DNA from: Candidatus Sulfotelmatobacter sp.
GTDB lineage: Bacteria; Acidobacteriota; Terriglobia; Terriglobales; Acidobacteriaceae
Reading direction: 5' to 3'
Assembly: GCA_030041215.1 (NCBI GenBank)
Contig: JASHOH010000136.1
Location: 62,001-126,000, forward strand
DNA: 64,000 nucleotides
The notes under the pieces were generated by a model. That model worked only from the letters and a program-made list of their open reading frames with translations. It was not told where the DNA came from and did no database searches. Below, one piece after another: positions 46,272 to 54,624 of this stretch. Positions within the stretch are counted from its first letter, which is position 1. Each line of letters starts with the position of its first letter. The position numbers and the translations under genes are program-made.

Positions 46272-46997
46272 TCAAACCTGCGCCGAAACTTTCGCTCTGT
46301 ACTCTTCCGGTAATCCACTTTCGATTGCGGCGCGGACTTTTTCCATCAGGCTGTCGCGGTCGCCGAAGTCTTGCGGCTCGATCGGTGGATGGAAAATTAC
46401 CGTTGCGGTTCCCGGCTTAATGGCGAAGCGGCCTTTGGGCATGATGTAGTGCGTGCCCGTAATCGTGATGGGAACGATGGGAACTCCGCACTCGAGCGCG
46501 AGATAGAACGGGCCTTTCTTGAAGGGCAGCAGCTTGCCGTCGAACGAGCGCTTGCCTTCGACGTAGATGGTCATGTTAACGCCTTGGTCGATGACCTGCT
46601 TGGCGGCGTGGACAGCGTCGATGCCAGCCTCGCGATTGCCGCGGTCGACGGGGACGAGCGAGCCAAGGCGCATGGCGCGTCCGAGGACGGGCGTGCGAAA
46701 CAGCTCCTTCTTGACCAGGACCGAAGTGCGGCGCGGGATGAGCGGAATGGTGATCGGTGGGTCGAGATTGGAGACGTGGTTCGACATGAAGATGTAAGTG
46801 CGCGCGGGGTCGAGCTGGTCGAAGCCGACGGTTGCAATGTGCACGCCGGCGAGGCGGACGCCGGTAATGGCTCCCCAGGTGAACATGCGGTAGAGGAAGC
46901 TGACGTCGCCGGTGAGGAAGGTCCAGGGAAAGCCGATGAGCGCGGCCAGGGGCGCGGAGACGGACCAGAAGGCGAGCATGAGGAGCGTGCGGAGCAT
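46272..46997 (-). CDS. plsC: 1-acylglycerol-3-phosphate acyltransferase
   Basis: Transfers a fatty acyl group to the 2-position of lysophosphatidic acid in membrane phospholipid synthesis. The 241-residue protein has a hydrophobic N-terminus (membrane-associated), the catalytic H-x4-D as N-H-V-S-N-L-D (His74, Asp79), V-D-R-G-N-R-E-A as the second motif, Y-V-E-G-K-R-S-F as motif III and V-P-I-V-P-I-T as motif IV. It is the last of the leftward genes of this region and follows the M61 peptidase gene at a distance filled by a family A repeat (47075-47123). Confidence 0.93.
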   Translation of the reverse strand: MLRTLLMLAFWSVSAPLAALIGFPWTFLTGDVSFLYRMFTWGAITGVRLAGVHIATVGFDQLDPARTYIFMSNHVSNLDPPITIPLIPRRTSVLVKKELFRTPVLGRAMRLGSLVPVDRGNREAGIDAVHAAKQVIDQGVNMTIYVEGKRSFDGKLLPFKKGPFYLALECGVPIVPITITGTHYIMPKGRFAIKPGTATVIFHPPIEPQDFGDRDSLMEKVRAAIESGLPEEYRAKVSAQV

Positions 46998-47157
46998 GTG
47001 AGTGATTGTAGTGGAGCTGCGAGCTACGAGGTACGGGCGGGCTTGCTTGTGGCGAGTGCGCGGGCGTTCCCAGGGAAAAGAAGGTTCCTCACAATGCCTT
47101 CGGCACTGTTCGGAATGACATCCTTAGTTTTGGGGCTTCTTGCTCGTTGCTCACTGG

Positions 47158-49035
47158 TCATCGCTCACTGCTCGCTTCTCCTTTCAGCCATAGAGCACGT
47201 TGGGCGCGCTGTTGCGGTGTAACCACGTCGAGGTCTTTGAGTTCGTAGGAGATTTCCTCGCGTGCGCCTAGGGTGAACTTCAGTTCGTGATCGCCGCGGG
47301 CGCGGTGGGCCTTCAGCGTAATTGTGTCTCCAGCGGAAAGTGGCGCGATATCCTGCGCGGCGTCCAGTGCGGGCATGTGGCCATTGAGTTCTACGATCAC
47401 GTCGCCTGCTTGCAATCCGGCGCGTTCGGCTTCGCTGTTAGGAGTTACGGAGCTTACGGTCATGGGGCCGTCGAAGTTGCGGGAAGCGGCGAATCCGGCG
47501 TCGGCGACGGTGTTGGTGGATTCGGCGACGCGCAGCCCGACGGCGCGGAAGAGGTCGTTCCAGGGAAGTTCGTCGGTGCCGCTGACGTATTTGGTGAAGA
47601 AGGCGGCGAGGTCGGCGTGGCTGACGGCTTCGGCGGCTTCGCGGACTCCGGCGGAGTCGGGGAAGAAGCGTCCCTGCTTGGCGTAGTTGTCGTTCATCCA
47701 CTGGAAGACTTCGCGGAGAGAGGCGTGGCCTTGCGTGGCGTTGCGTAGCGCGAGGTCGAGGGCGATGCAGAGAAGCTCTCCTTTGTTGTAGTAGGAGATG
47801 CTGCGCTCGGGGCGGCGATAGTAGGCGTTGCCTTCGAGCCAGGCGTCCAGGCTGGACTCTTCGGCGGACTGCGTGAGGTGCGCGGGGCGGCGCTCGAGTT
47901 CGGTGATGTCAGCAGAGAGATCCTGCTCGAAGTGGGGCTCGTCGAGCAGGCCAGCGCGGAGCTGGATGAAGTCGGCGGCGGTGCTGGTGCATCCTTCGCT
48001 GAACCAGAGAGCGCGAGTGTAGTTTTCGCGGGTGTAGTCGATAGGCTCGAGCGATTGCGGGCGGATGCGTTTGACATTCCAGAGATGAAAGAACTCGTGC
48101 GCGGAGACGGAGGCGAGCGCTTCGGGCGCGCGGGCGAGAAAATCGGCGTTGAGGGAGATTGCGGTGGAGTAAGCGTGCTCCATGCCGCCGCCGGCGGGGC
48201 CGTGCGGAAAGTGGTAGATGAACATGTAGGTGTCGTAAGGGCGGTCGTTCATCCAGCTTGTTACGGCGCTGACGATTTTGCGCAGAGTAGCAGTAATTTT
48301 GGTTATGTCGTAGTCGGCGGGGTCGGCGTCGACGATGACGCGGTAGTGCGCGCCTGATTCGTCGAAGTCGGACTCGGTGAAGGGGCCGATTTCGACCGGG
48401 GAGTCGACCAGGCGGTCGTAATTGTCGGCGGTGAAGCGGTTGTCGGATGAAGACGTGAGAGGCGTGGCGACGCGCCAGTTTTCGGGGAGGTGGGTGAAGC
48501 GGATGATCATCGGCTGGCTGCGAGCGTCGACTGGGTACATGAGCACTTCAGCGAGATTAAGAAAGGCGTGATGCGAATTGAGTTCAGCGCCGAAGGGTGG
48601 GATTGTGTCGGCGTAGATTTCGTATTCGACGGTGGCGCCGTTTTGAGTGCCGTCGATTTGCCAGAGGCTGGGGTTGAGGGAGTGGATTGTTAGTTCGTGG
48701 CCGGAACGGTCTTTGGCTCGGACCCAGTTGACGTATTGGCTGAATTCGCGGATTTGGTAGAGGGCGTTCCAGACGGGCAGCTGAAGTTGGCGCTGGACGG
48801 GGCCTTCGGGAAGTTCAACTTGGATGTGTAATAAATGCTGGTCGGGATCTGCCAGCGTGATTGTGTAGTTGGTGGTCGCGTAGGAATTGGCTGCCGCAGT
48901 TATGAGTACCAGTGCTGCTAGCAACGCGAAACTTGAGTAATGACCGTTGCCTACTGCTTGACAGAAAAGCAGGTTCCTCGCCTTCCCTCCCGGAAGACTC
49001 GGAATGACATCTTTTCTTGTTGAGCGGTCTCTCAT
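47158..49035 (-). CDS. M61 family (glycyl aminopeptidase-like) metalloprotease with PDZ domain
   Basis: An exported zinc peptidase of 625 residues. H-E-F-F-H (313-317) is the zinc-binding H-E-x-x-H, with E347 in W-F-S-E-G-C-T the third ligand; N-V-K-R-I-R-P follows as in the M61 family. A PDZ domain lies at about 530-615 (S-V-T-P-N-S-E-A-E-R-A-G-L-Q-A-G-D-V-I-V-E-L-N-G). The ATG at 49035 overlaps the mpl stop (ATGA), supporting this start, yet the first 30 residues (about to Q-A-V-G-N-G) come from an intergenic-type repeat, and the hydrophobic signal segment begins only at residue 36. Substrates are small peptides or proteins in the periplasm; the exact one is unknown. Confidence 0.9.
   Translation of the reverse strand: MRDRSTRKDVIPSLPGGKARNLLFCQAVGNGHYSSFALLAALVLITAAANSYATTNYTITLADPDQHLLHIQVELPEGPVQRQLQLPVWNALYQIREFSQYVNWVRAKDRSGHELTIHSLNPSLWQIDGTQNGATVEYEIYADTIPPFGAELNSHHAFLNLAEVLMYPVDARSQPMIIRFTHLPENWRVATPLTSSSDNRFTADNYDRLVDSPVEIGPFTESDFDESGAHYRVIVDADPADYDITKITATLRKIVSAVTSWMNDRPYDTYMFIYHFPHGPAGGGMEHAYSTAISLNADFLARAPEALASVSAHEFFHLWNVKRIRPQSLEPIDYTRENYTRALWFSEGCTSTAADFIQLRAGLLDEPHFEQDLSADITELERRPAHLTQSAEESSLDAWLEGNAYYRRPERSISYYNKGELLCIALDLALRNATQGHASLREVFQWMNDNYAKQGRFFPDSAGVREAAEAVSHADLAAFFTKYVSGTDELPWNDLFRAVGLRVAESTNTVADAGFAASRNFDGPMTVSSVTPNSEAERAGLQAGDVIVELNGHMPALDAAQDIAPLSAGDTITLKAHRARGDHELKFTLGAREEISYELKDLDVVTPQQRAQRALWLKGEASSER
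48969..49010. repeat. GGTTCCTC...GGAATGACA repeat at the start of the M61 peptidase gene
   Basis: AGGTTCCTCGCCTTCCC... ending TCGGAATGACA is a short family A element like those at 47075-47123 and 60898-60990, here read in frame as codons 9 to 22 of the M61 peptidase. Confidence 0.6.
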
Positions 49036-50507
49036 TTTTTGCCGGCCGCGTTGGCGGAATTGGCGAATTCAGAATCGCCCGACAGCTCACGCAGGCGGGC
49101 AGGAAGTTTTTCGTAGATGCCGCCGAAGCCGCCGTTGGAAAGAATGGCGACTACATCACCAGACCGCATATCAGAAGCAATCGAACTCACGATCTGGTCG
49201 GCGTCGGCGATCAGGCGAACGGGCTTGCCGCACTTCTTGATTTCAGCCGCGAGCTCGGGTAATTCGAGACGTTCGTTTTCGGGGATGGCTTCGGAGCGGA
49301 ATACGCCGGCGACGATGATTTCGTCGGCGAGGGCGAGGCTGCGGGCCAGATCGCTTTGCAAGACGCGGCGGCGGAGGGTGTTCGAGCGGGGTTCGAGGAT
49401 AGCCCATAGCCGCGCGCCGGGATAGATCGTACGTAGCGCTTTGAGTGTGCCGGCGATCGCCGTGGGGTGATGCGCAAAGTCGTCGATAATGGTAATGCCG
49501 TTGACTTGCGCTTTCACTTCGAGGCGGCGCTTGACGCTTTTGAAAGTTTTCAATGCTGTTGCAATCTGGTCTCTCGAGATTCGGTAATTGGCGGCGAGAG
49601 CAGCAGCAGCGGTTGCGTTCCAGACGTTGTATTCGCCCGCGAGGGCGAAGTCGAAATCGGCCCAGCGATCGCCATTGTGTTGAACTGTCCAGGAAGTGCG
49701 TCCGGATTCGAACTTGAGATGGGTGATGCGCCATTGAGCGCCGGGGCTTACGCCATAGCGCTCGACTGGGCAGAAGGCTTTGGCGAGGCAGCGATTGAGG
49801 CTCGCGCTTTCGCTATCGTCTGCGGTGACGCCGCCGAAGGCCACGATGCGCCCGCGACGAGGAATCAGATTGACTAGGCGCTTGAATGCGGTTTCGACTG
49901 CGTCGAGATCTTTGTAGATATCGGCGTGGTCGAATTCGACGGAAGTGATAATTGCGGCATCGGGGAAGTAATGCAGGAATTTTGGGCCTTTGTCGAAGAA
50001 GGCGGTGTCGTATTCGTCGCCTTCGAGGATGAAGTGCTTGCCTTCCCCGAGGTGAAAGCTGGAGCCGAAATTTTCGGCGATGCCGCCGATTAAGAATGAC
50101 GGTTGCAGGCCAGCGGAGTGAAAGATCCAGGCTAGCATGGAAGTCGTCGTAGTTTTGCCGTGGGTTCCGGCGACGACCAGGACTTCCCTGCCACGGAGAA
50201 ATTCATCGTGAAGCAATTGAGGAAGCGAGCAGAATGGAATGCGATGATCGAGCACGTGCTCGAGTTCGGGATTGCCGCGAGAGATGGCATTGCCGACGAC
50301 CACCAAGTCCGGGTTGGGCTCGAGATTGCGCGGGTCGAAGGGCTGAGCTACGGGAATTTCGAGTTGTGCAAGGAAATCGAACATGGGCGGGTAGGCGGCG
50401 GCATCGGAGCCGGTGACGCGGAAGCCGCGCTGCTTGAGCATTCCGGCGAGCGAGGCCATGGCGGTGCCGCAGATGCCGATGAGATGGATGTGGTTCTTTG
50501 TAGTCAT
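49032..50507 (-). CDS. mpl: UDP-N-acetylmuramate:L-alanyl-gamma-D-glutamyl-meso-diaminopimelate ligase
   Basis: Recycles murein tripeptide by joining it to UDP-MurNAc in one step. The 491-residue Mur ligase has H-L-I-G-I-C-G-T-A-M-A-S-L-A-G-M-L-K (the Rossmann start typical of Mpl, compared with G-I-G-G-x-G-M in MurC), the P-loop G-T-H-G-K-T-T-T-T, E-G-D-E-Y-D-T-A-F-F-D-K-G-P-K-F-L-H-Y and D-D-F-A-H-H-P-T-A-I. The E-Y-D-T-A-F-F-D-K signature separates Mpl from MurC. The stop overlaps the start of the M61 gene. The upstream gap (50508-50648) holds palindromes. Confidence 0.93.
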   Translation of the reverse strand: MTTKNHIHLIGICGTAMASLAGMLKQRGFRVTGSDAAAYPPMFDFLAQLEIPVAQPFDPRNLEPNPDLVVVGNAISRGNPELEHVLDHRIPFCSLPQLLHDEFLRGREVLVVAGTHGKTTTTSMLAWIFHSAGLQPSFLIGGIAENFGSSFHLGEGKHFILEGDEYDTAFFDKGPKFLHYFPDAAIITSVEFDHADIYKDLDAVETAFKRLVNLIPRRGRIVAFGGVTADDSESASLNRCLAKAFCPVERYGVSPGAQWRITHLKFESGRTSWTVQHNGDRWADFDFALAGEYNVWNATAAAALAANYRISRDQIATALKTFKSVKRRLEVKAQVNGITIIDDFAHHPTAIAGTLKALRTIYPGARLWAILEPRSNTLRRRVLQSDLARSLALADEIIVAGVFRSEAIPENERLELPELAAEIKKCGKPVRLIADADQIVSSIASDMRSGDVVAILSNGGFGGIYEKLPARLRELSGDSEFANSANAAGKK

Positions 50508-50650
50508 GAGTATGAATTCCGGACCTCAGGGGCTAAAGCCCCGGCAGATAAACACGCTTTTCGCGGCGCTGAAGCGCCGCTTTTCCACGGTGTCATTCAC
50601 GCATTCTCGACCCATTCTCAATCCGAAACACGTATCATTCACGCATTCTC
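50508..50650. repeat. Palindromes and direct repeat between mpl and ldcA
   Basis: GGGGCTAAAGCCCC (about 50528-50541) and GGCGCTGAAGCGCC (about 50561-50574) are short hairpins of family C, also seen at 52717-52765. TCATTCACGCATTCTC occurs twice (50593-50608 and 50635-50650), 42 bases apart; the second copy covers the ldcA stop codon. Confidence 0.75.
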
Positions 50651-51599
50651 AACTCGATATCGTTCGTTCGAGAATCTTCAAGTCTACGTTTTTCTCATTC
50701 ACCGTTAGCTTTGCGCGCACGCCGAAAGGGAGCGTGATATTCCCAGCAGTCACGTGTCCGGAGCGGACTCCATAGGCTATTGGAATTCCGAGCTCGCCAA
50801 CGATCCGGAGGATGACTTCTTCCAGCGTGTATCCCTGGTTCGCATTTTGCGCGCAGTCGAGCATCTCGCCGAAAATCAGGCCGCGGACGCCCTTCAGTTT
50901 GCCCGCCAGCTTTAATTGCATCAGCATGCGATCGATCTGGTAGGGCTTTGTGGCGACGTCTTCCAGAAAAAGAATTTTTCCGTCAGTGTGAATCTCGTAC
51001 GGAGTTCCTAGGGAAGCGACGAGGATGGAAAGACAGCCTCCATAGAAGATGCCTTCGGCGTTTCCTTGCGCCAAGCTACATGTTCCAGAAGCCGCGTCCA
51101 GATTGAGTTCCCATGGCGCAGCGTTGGTGAGTGCGGATTGCCAGGAAGTGAGATCGACTCCGTCTTCATGCGCCCAGTCTTTGGCGACCATGGGACCGTG
51201 GAAGGTGACGAGGCCGGTGGCGTCGTTTAAGTACGTCAACAAGGCGGTTAGGTCGCTGTAGCCGACGAAAATTTTGGGATGCGCTTTGATCGCCCCGAGA
51301 TTGATTTTGTCGAGAAGATAGTTGGAGCCATATCCGCCGCGGGCGCAAATGATCGCACGGACGTCATCACGCGTAAACATTTCTTCGAGTTCGCGGGCGC
51401 GGCGGTCGACGGAGCCGGCGAAGTAGAGATCCTGATCGAGAATGGAGTTGAGATAAATCGGTTTGTAGCCAGCACGGCGCAGGGCGGTGCATCCGGCTTC
51501 GAGATCGGCGCGGTTGACGTTGCTGGCGGGGGCGACGATGGCGATGGTGTCGCCGGGGCGCAGGGCAGGGGGTTTGAGGGGCGGAGTTGAAGGCGGCAT
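50649..51599 (-). CDS. ldcA: LD-carboxypeptidase (murein tetrapeptide carboxypeptidase, S66)
   Basis: Removes the terminal D-Ala from murein tetrapeptide in the cytoplasm, giving the tripeptide that Mpl uses. The 316-residue protein shows the S66 pattern: P-G-D-T-I-A-I-V-A-P-A-S, C-A-R-G-G-Y-G-S-N-Y, nucleophile Ser115 in V-G-Y-S-D-L-T-A-L, a Glu and His near the C-terminus (R-S-G-H-V-T-A-G-N). It lies 141 bases upstream of mpl on the same strand, and dapF lies just upstream of it. The function-neighbour link of ldcA and mpl strengthens both calls. Confidence 0.92.
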   Translation of the reverse strand: MPPSTPPLKPPALRPGDTIAIVAPASNVNRADLEAGCTALRRAGYKPIYLNSILDQDLYFAGSVDRRARELEEMFTRDDVRAIICARGGYGSNYLLDKINLGAIKAHPKIFVGYSDLTALLTYLNDATGLVTFHGPMVAKDWAHEDGVDLTSWQSALTNAAPWELNLDAASGTCSLAQGNAEGIFYGGCLSILVASLGTPYEIHTDGKILFLEDVATKPYQIDRMLMQLKLAGKLKGVRGLIFGEMLDCAQNANQGYTLEEVILRIVGELGIPIAYGVRSGHVTAGNITLPFGVRAKLTVNEKNVDLKILERTISS

Positions 51600-51677
51600 G
51601 GTTGAGGTTTGTGCGAATCCCTATATTGACACATCGGGAATCGAGAAGCAGTTCACCACAGAGACACAGAGCAAGCC

Positions 51678-52550
51678 TTACAGTAAAAACTCTCCGCGGC
51701 AGACCAGGCGTGCTGTGCCGCGCAACAACACGTGTTTGCCTTCCAGGCGCACGGTTTGGATTCCGCCGGGAGCATGCACGCGCAGCGGCGACCTGGCCTT
51801 TCCCGTCGTTATTGCCGCCACGGCGGCTGCGCAAGAACCCGTACCTGATGATTGCGTTTCTCCTACGCCACGTTCGAAGAATCGAACGCGCACGTCGTGA
51901 TCGCCCTCGGTAGTTACGAATTCCACATTTACGCCTTGTTTGAACTTCAAGCTGCGCTGAATTTCTGTCGCGTCACTTTGCCAGTTTGCCGGAAAGCCGT
52001 TCACGAAGATTACATAATGCGGGTTGCCCATCGAGATCGGGACGCCCCGGATCTCGCGACCATCCAGCTTGAACGCAAGTTCCGTTTGCACCTCCGCCGT
52101 GCCCATGTCAACTTCAAATTCGTAATCAGAGTCAGTTCGTTCGGTCAAAGTACAGGTTTTCAGGCCGGCACCGGTTTGAATTGTGATCTTTTCTTTTCCC
52201 TGCTCGGCGCAGATGTAGGCCGCGACGCAGCGCGTGCCGTTGCCGGAGATTTCAGCTTCGGATCCATCCGCATTGATCAGGCGAATTTCCAAATCGGCTG
52301 AGTCGTGCGGGTAGAGCCACTCGACGCCGTCCGCGCCGACGCCTTCGTGGCGGTCGCAGATGCGGCGGGTGATGGAAGAGAGTTCATCTTGGGAGGGCGA
52401 TTTGCCCGGGTGCTCTGAGTCGACTGAGCGCGAATCAATCAGCAGAAAATCGTTTCCACAAGCAACGGCTTTTATGAACGGGATGGTCAGTGGTGGCACA
52501 GGTTGGAGTAATGCGAAGCTGGATTTTATCATTGCCCTGTTTGATGCCAC
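51678..52550 (-). CDS. dapF: Diaminopimelate epimerase
   Basis: Interconverts LL- and meso-diaminopimelate without a cofactor, for lysine and peptidoglycan. The two catalytic cysteines are present: Cys108 in S-G-N-G-T-R-C-V and Cys240 in S-S-G-T-G-S-C-A-A-A-V. Also present are A-C-G-N-D-F-L-L-I-D, G-A-D-G-V and G-N-P-H-Y-V. At 290 residues it is a little longer than usual, because about 20 residues precede the normal start; Met-7 or a GTG around residue 18 are possible real starts. A single-arm CACCACAGAG repeat (51655-51672) follows the gene. Confidence 0.95.
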   Translation of the reverse strand: MASNRAMIKSSFALLQPVPPLTIPFIKAVACGNDFLLIDSRSVDSEHPGKSPSQDELSSITRRICDRHEGVGADGVEWLYPHDSADLEIRLINADGSEAEISGNGTRCVAAYICAEQGKEKITIQTGAGLKTCTLTERTDSDYEFEVDMGTAEVQTELAFKLDGREIRGVPISMGNPHYVIFVNGFPANWQSDATEIQRSLKFKQGVNVEFVTTEGDHDVRVRFFERGVGETQSSGTGSCAAAVAAITTGKARSPLRVHAPGGIQTVRLEGKHVLLRGTARLVCRGEFLL

Positions 52551-52901
52551 GTTAAGTCATGTTTTGGGGGGATGTACGGCGCTGAGGGTTTCGAAAATCT
52601 TAAACCGCAGAGACCGCCCGTTCGGCCGCTTTCGCTCACTCAGGGCAGGCTCCGAAATGCCGCGGAGGACGCAAAGAAAAACTGGCAGGAGCGGTGAAAG
52701 CAATCAAAGCACCTCCGGGGCTAAAGCCCCGGACACAAGTCAAAGCCGTTATCGCAGCGCTGGAAGCGCTGCGCCACCCAAAAGCTGCGCTTTTCGAACC
52801 ACATCCCACTGCGCTTCGCGGGCCCTAAAGGGCATCGATGCCTGCACGCTGACGCGCGGCCCTCGAAGGGCCGCTCTTCCACGGCAGGCCGACGGCAGTG
52901 A
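52551..52901. repeat. Repeat-rich gap between dapF and a glycosyltransferase gene
   Basis: No gene. From the left: a family D block TCGAAAATCTTAAACCGCAG (52590 on), also at 62318, then CTCACTCAGGGCAGGCTCC. Further right are palindromes CCGGGGCTAAAGCCCCGG (about 52717-52734), GCAGCGCTGGAAGCGCTGCG (about 52752-52771), AAAGCTGCGCTTT, and GGGCC...GGCCC hairpins. Confidence 0.7.
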
Positions 52902-54593
52902 TTAGGGGCCGGCTGCGGGGGTGGGAGTGCGAGCTTGAAAAATTGCGGCGGCAGGTTGGCCGGTGGTGTGGATTTCGACTAGAGCGGTCAAGTGCTTTTC
53001 GGTTGCTGCGTGCCAGACGGGGTCGCCGGCGAATCCGATTACATAGTCTGCATAGGCTGCTGGGTCGGCGAGAGCGCGTTCCCATAGCCCTTCAGGATCG
53101 CTCGGCTGCTTCCAGACGCGATGATTGCCTTCGTTGATCACGCGGCGCAGGGGGATACCGGCCTGCTCAAGTGCGCCTGAGTGCTCGCCCAGATACATCA
53201 GCAGCGTGGAGGATGGTGGGAACGAGGTGAACCAGGTCGCGAGTTGCTTGTCGATTGCGACGCGGCCGCGGGAGTTGATAGAAGCCTCGCGATAACAGAT
53301 CGGATCGGCGCGCCAGATCGTGGCGTAGCTGGCGGCGATGAGTGCTATGCACGTTACGACTCCGGCCACAGGGGACCAGCGCGAGATCGGTGATTGAGCG
53401 CCCAGAACTTTGCTGATCGACTGCGCGACAAACGAAATTCCTAGCGGGACGAACACAGCGAATGCGGGCAGCAGTTCAAGACCGTAGCGCAAGTTGTAGA
53501 GCGAGAAAGGCCACCAGGTAGGGACGAAAATGGGGATGCTTCCATAGGCGATGGAGATTGCGTAAAACGGCAGCGGCGCCCAGAGGAATAAGGGGGTGCG
53601 TCCGCGGCCGGTGAATAGCGCGGCGGCAGCGCCGATCAGCGCCAGAGCTAGCCACAGCCTTCCCTGCCACTCTGGGCCGCCGACGTTGAGTTCTGCGCCC
53701 TTCAAGAAATAGGAGGCCGCCGTGATGGGATTGTTTTTTGCTGGATTTACAGTTGCGGTTCTGATTTCGATTGCTTTGGCCGAATACGGGCCGTTGGCAA
53801 ATTCCAGCGGATTGCGATAGACGGCGGCGTTGTAGGCCAGCCAGAGAATGGGGCCGGCAGCGGCGAGCAAAATAAAGGCGAAGATTGTACGACGGGAAAA
53901 AGCGTGCGATTCGTGCGCGTTATCGTTCTTCACAGTCACCGCGATCACGGCGATAATCATCACCGCGGCGAGAAACCATCCGTCATAGCGCGTGAGGCAG
54001 GCAGGGGCGAGACAGAAGCCGCATTTGATCAGACACCAGTTTGTTGGAGAGAGCTCTTCACTGTTCGCCCTGCCTTGTTGGAACTCAGCAAAATAAACCA
54101 CCGCCCAGATAAGAAAAGCGAGATAGAGCGACTCGTTCATCGCGGTCGCTTGCATGTAGATGAGATTGGGATTGGCAGCGTAAGTTATCGCCACGAGCCA
54201 GGACCAGACCTTGGCTTCATCATCCAATTTTCCGTGTCGAGCGAGCACGGCACGCATCAAGCGGAAAATTCCGAGCGTTCCGAAAACGAATCCTGCCATC
54301 GAGGGAAATGATCCGCCCATGCCGCTTTGCCACATTTTGTTGGAAAAGATGAAAGGGATGATGAGCAAATGCGGCAATGGAAGCCAGACTGTGCCCAGTT
54401 GGAGCAGGCCGGGAGTTTTGGAGTCGAAGACGCGGCGGGCGATGTTGATGTGGGCGACAGCGTCGCCGTAGAGGAGGATTTCCCCGCTGCGGTTGTAGAA
54501 CATCAAAGAAAAAACTGAGATGAAGATGGCGATCCACACGAGGCGCACGACTTCGTTTTCGGAGCGGGCTCGCGGGGAGAGTTGCGGCTTCAT
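52902..54593 (-). CDS. Membrane glycosyltransferase-like protein (PMT/ArnT-like fold)
   Basis: A 563-residue integral membrane protein with about ten hydrophobic segments. After the first segment comes the loop Y-G-D-A-V-A-H-I-N-I-A-R-R-V, where the Asp-x-x-x-His pattern is the usual position of the catalytic Asp in polyprenyl-phosphate-sugar-using GT-C enzymes. A soluble periplasmic C-terminal part starts near residue 430. The acceptor and sugar are unknown. Its neighbours (cell-wall genes on one side, a PfkB kinase on the other) do not settle the role. Confidence 0.75.
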   Translation of the reverse strand: MKPQLSPRARSENEVVRLVWIAIFISVFSLMFYNRSGEILLYGDAVAHINIARRVFDSKTPGLLQLGTVWLPLPHLLIIPFIFSNKMWQSGMGGSFPSMAGFVFGTLGIFRLMRAVLARHGKLDDEAKVWSWLVAITYAANPNLIYMQATAMNESLYLAFLIWAVVYFAEFQQGRANSEELSPTNWCLIKCGFCLAPACLTRYDGWFLAAVMIIAVIAVTVKNDNAHESHAFSRRTIFAFILLAAAGPILWLAYNAAVYRNPLEFANGPYSAKAIEIRTATVNPAKNNPITAASYFLKGAELNVGGPEWQGRLWLALALIGAAAALFTGRGRTPLFLWAPLPFYAISIAYGSIPIFVPTWWPFSLYNLRYGLELLPAFAVFVPLGISFVAQSISKVLGAQSPISRWSPVAGVVTCIALIAASYATIWRADPICYREASINSRGRVAIDKQLATWFTSFPPSSTLLMYLGEHSGALEQAGIPLRRVINEGNHRVWKQPSDPEGLWERALADPAAYADYVIGFAGDPVWHAATEKHLTALVEIHTTGQPAAAIFQARTPTPAAGP

Positions 54594-54624
54594 CGCAGCT
54601 TTACTCGTAGGGCCTCATTGCAGC

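Noticed and set aside
45665-46449. Overlapping open frames on both strands after the STAND-like ATPase
   Set aside because: They are translations of repeats, Arg/Ser/Gly/Pro-rich, and differ in each frame only by the repeat phase.
46371-47222. 283-codon open frame opposite plsC
   Set aside because: plsC has all acyltransferase motifs on the minus strand; the plus frame is Asp/Val/Gly-rich without domain features and runs into a repeat.
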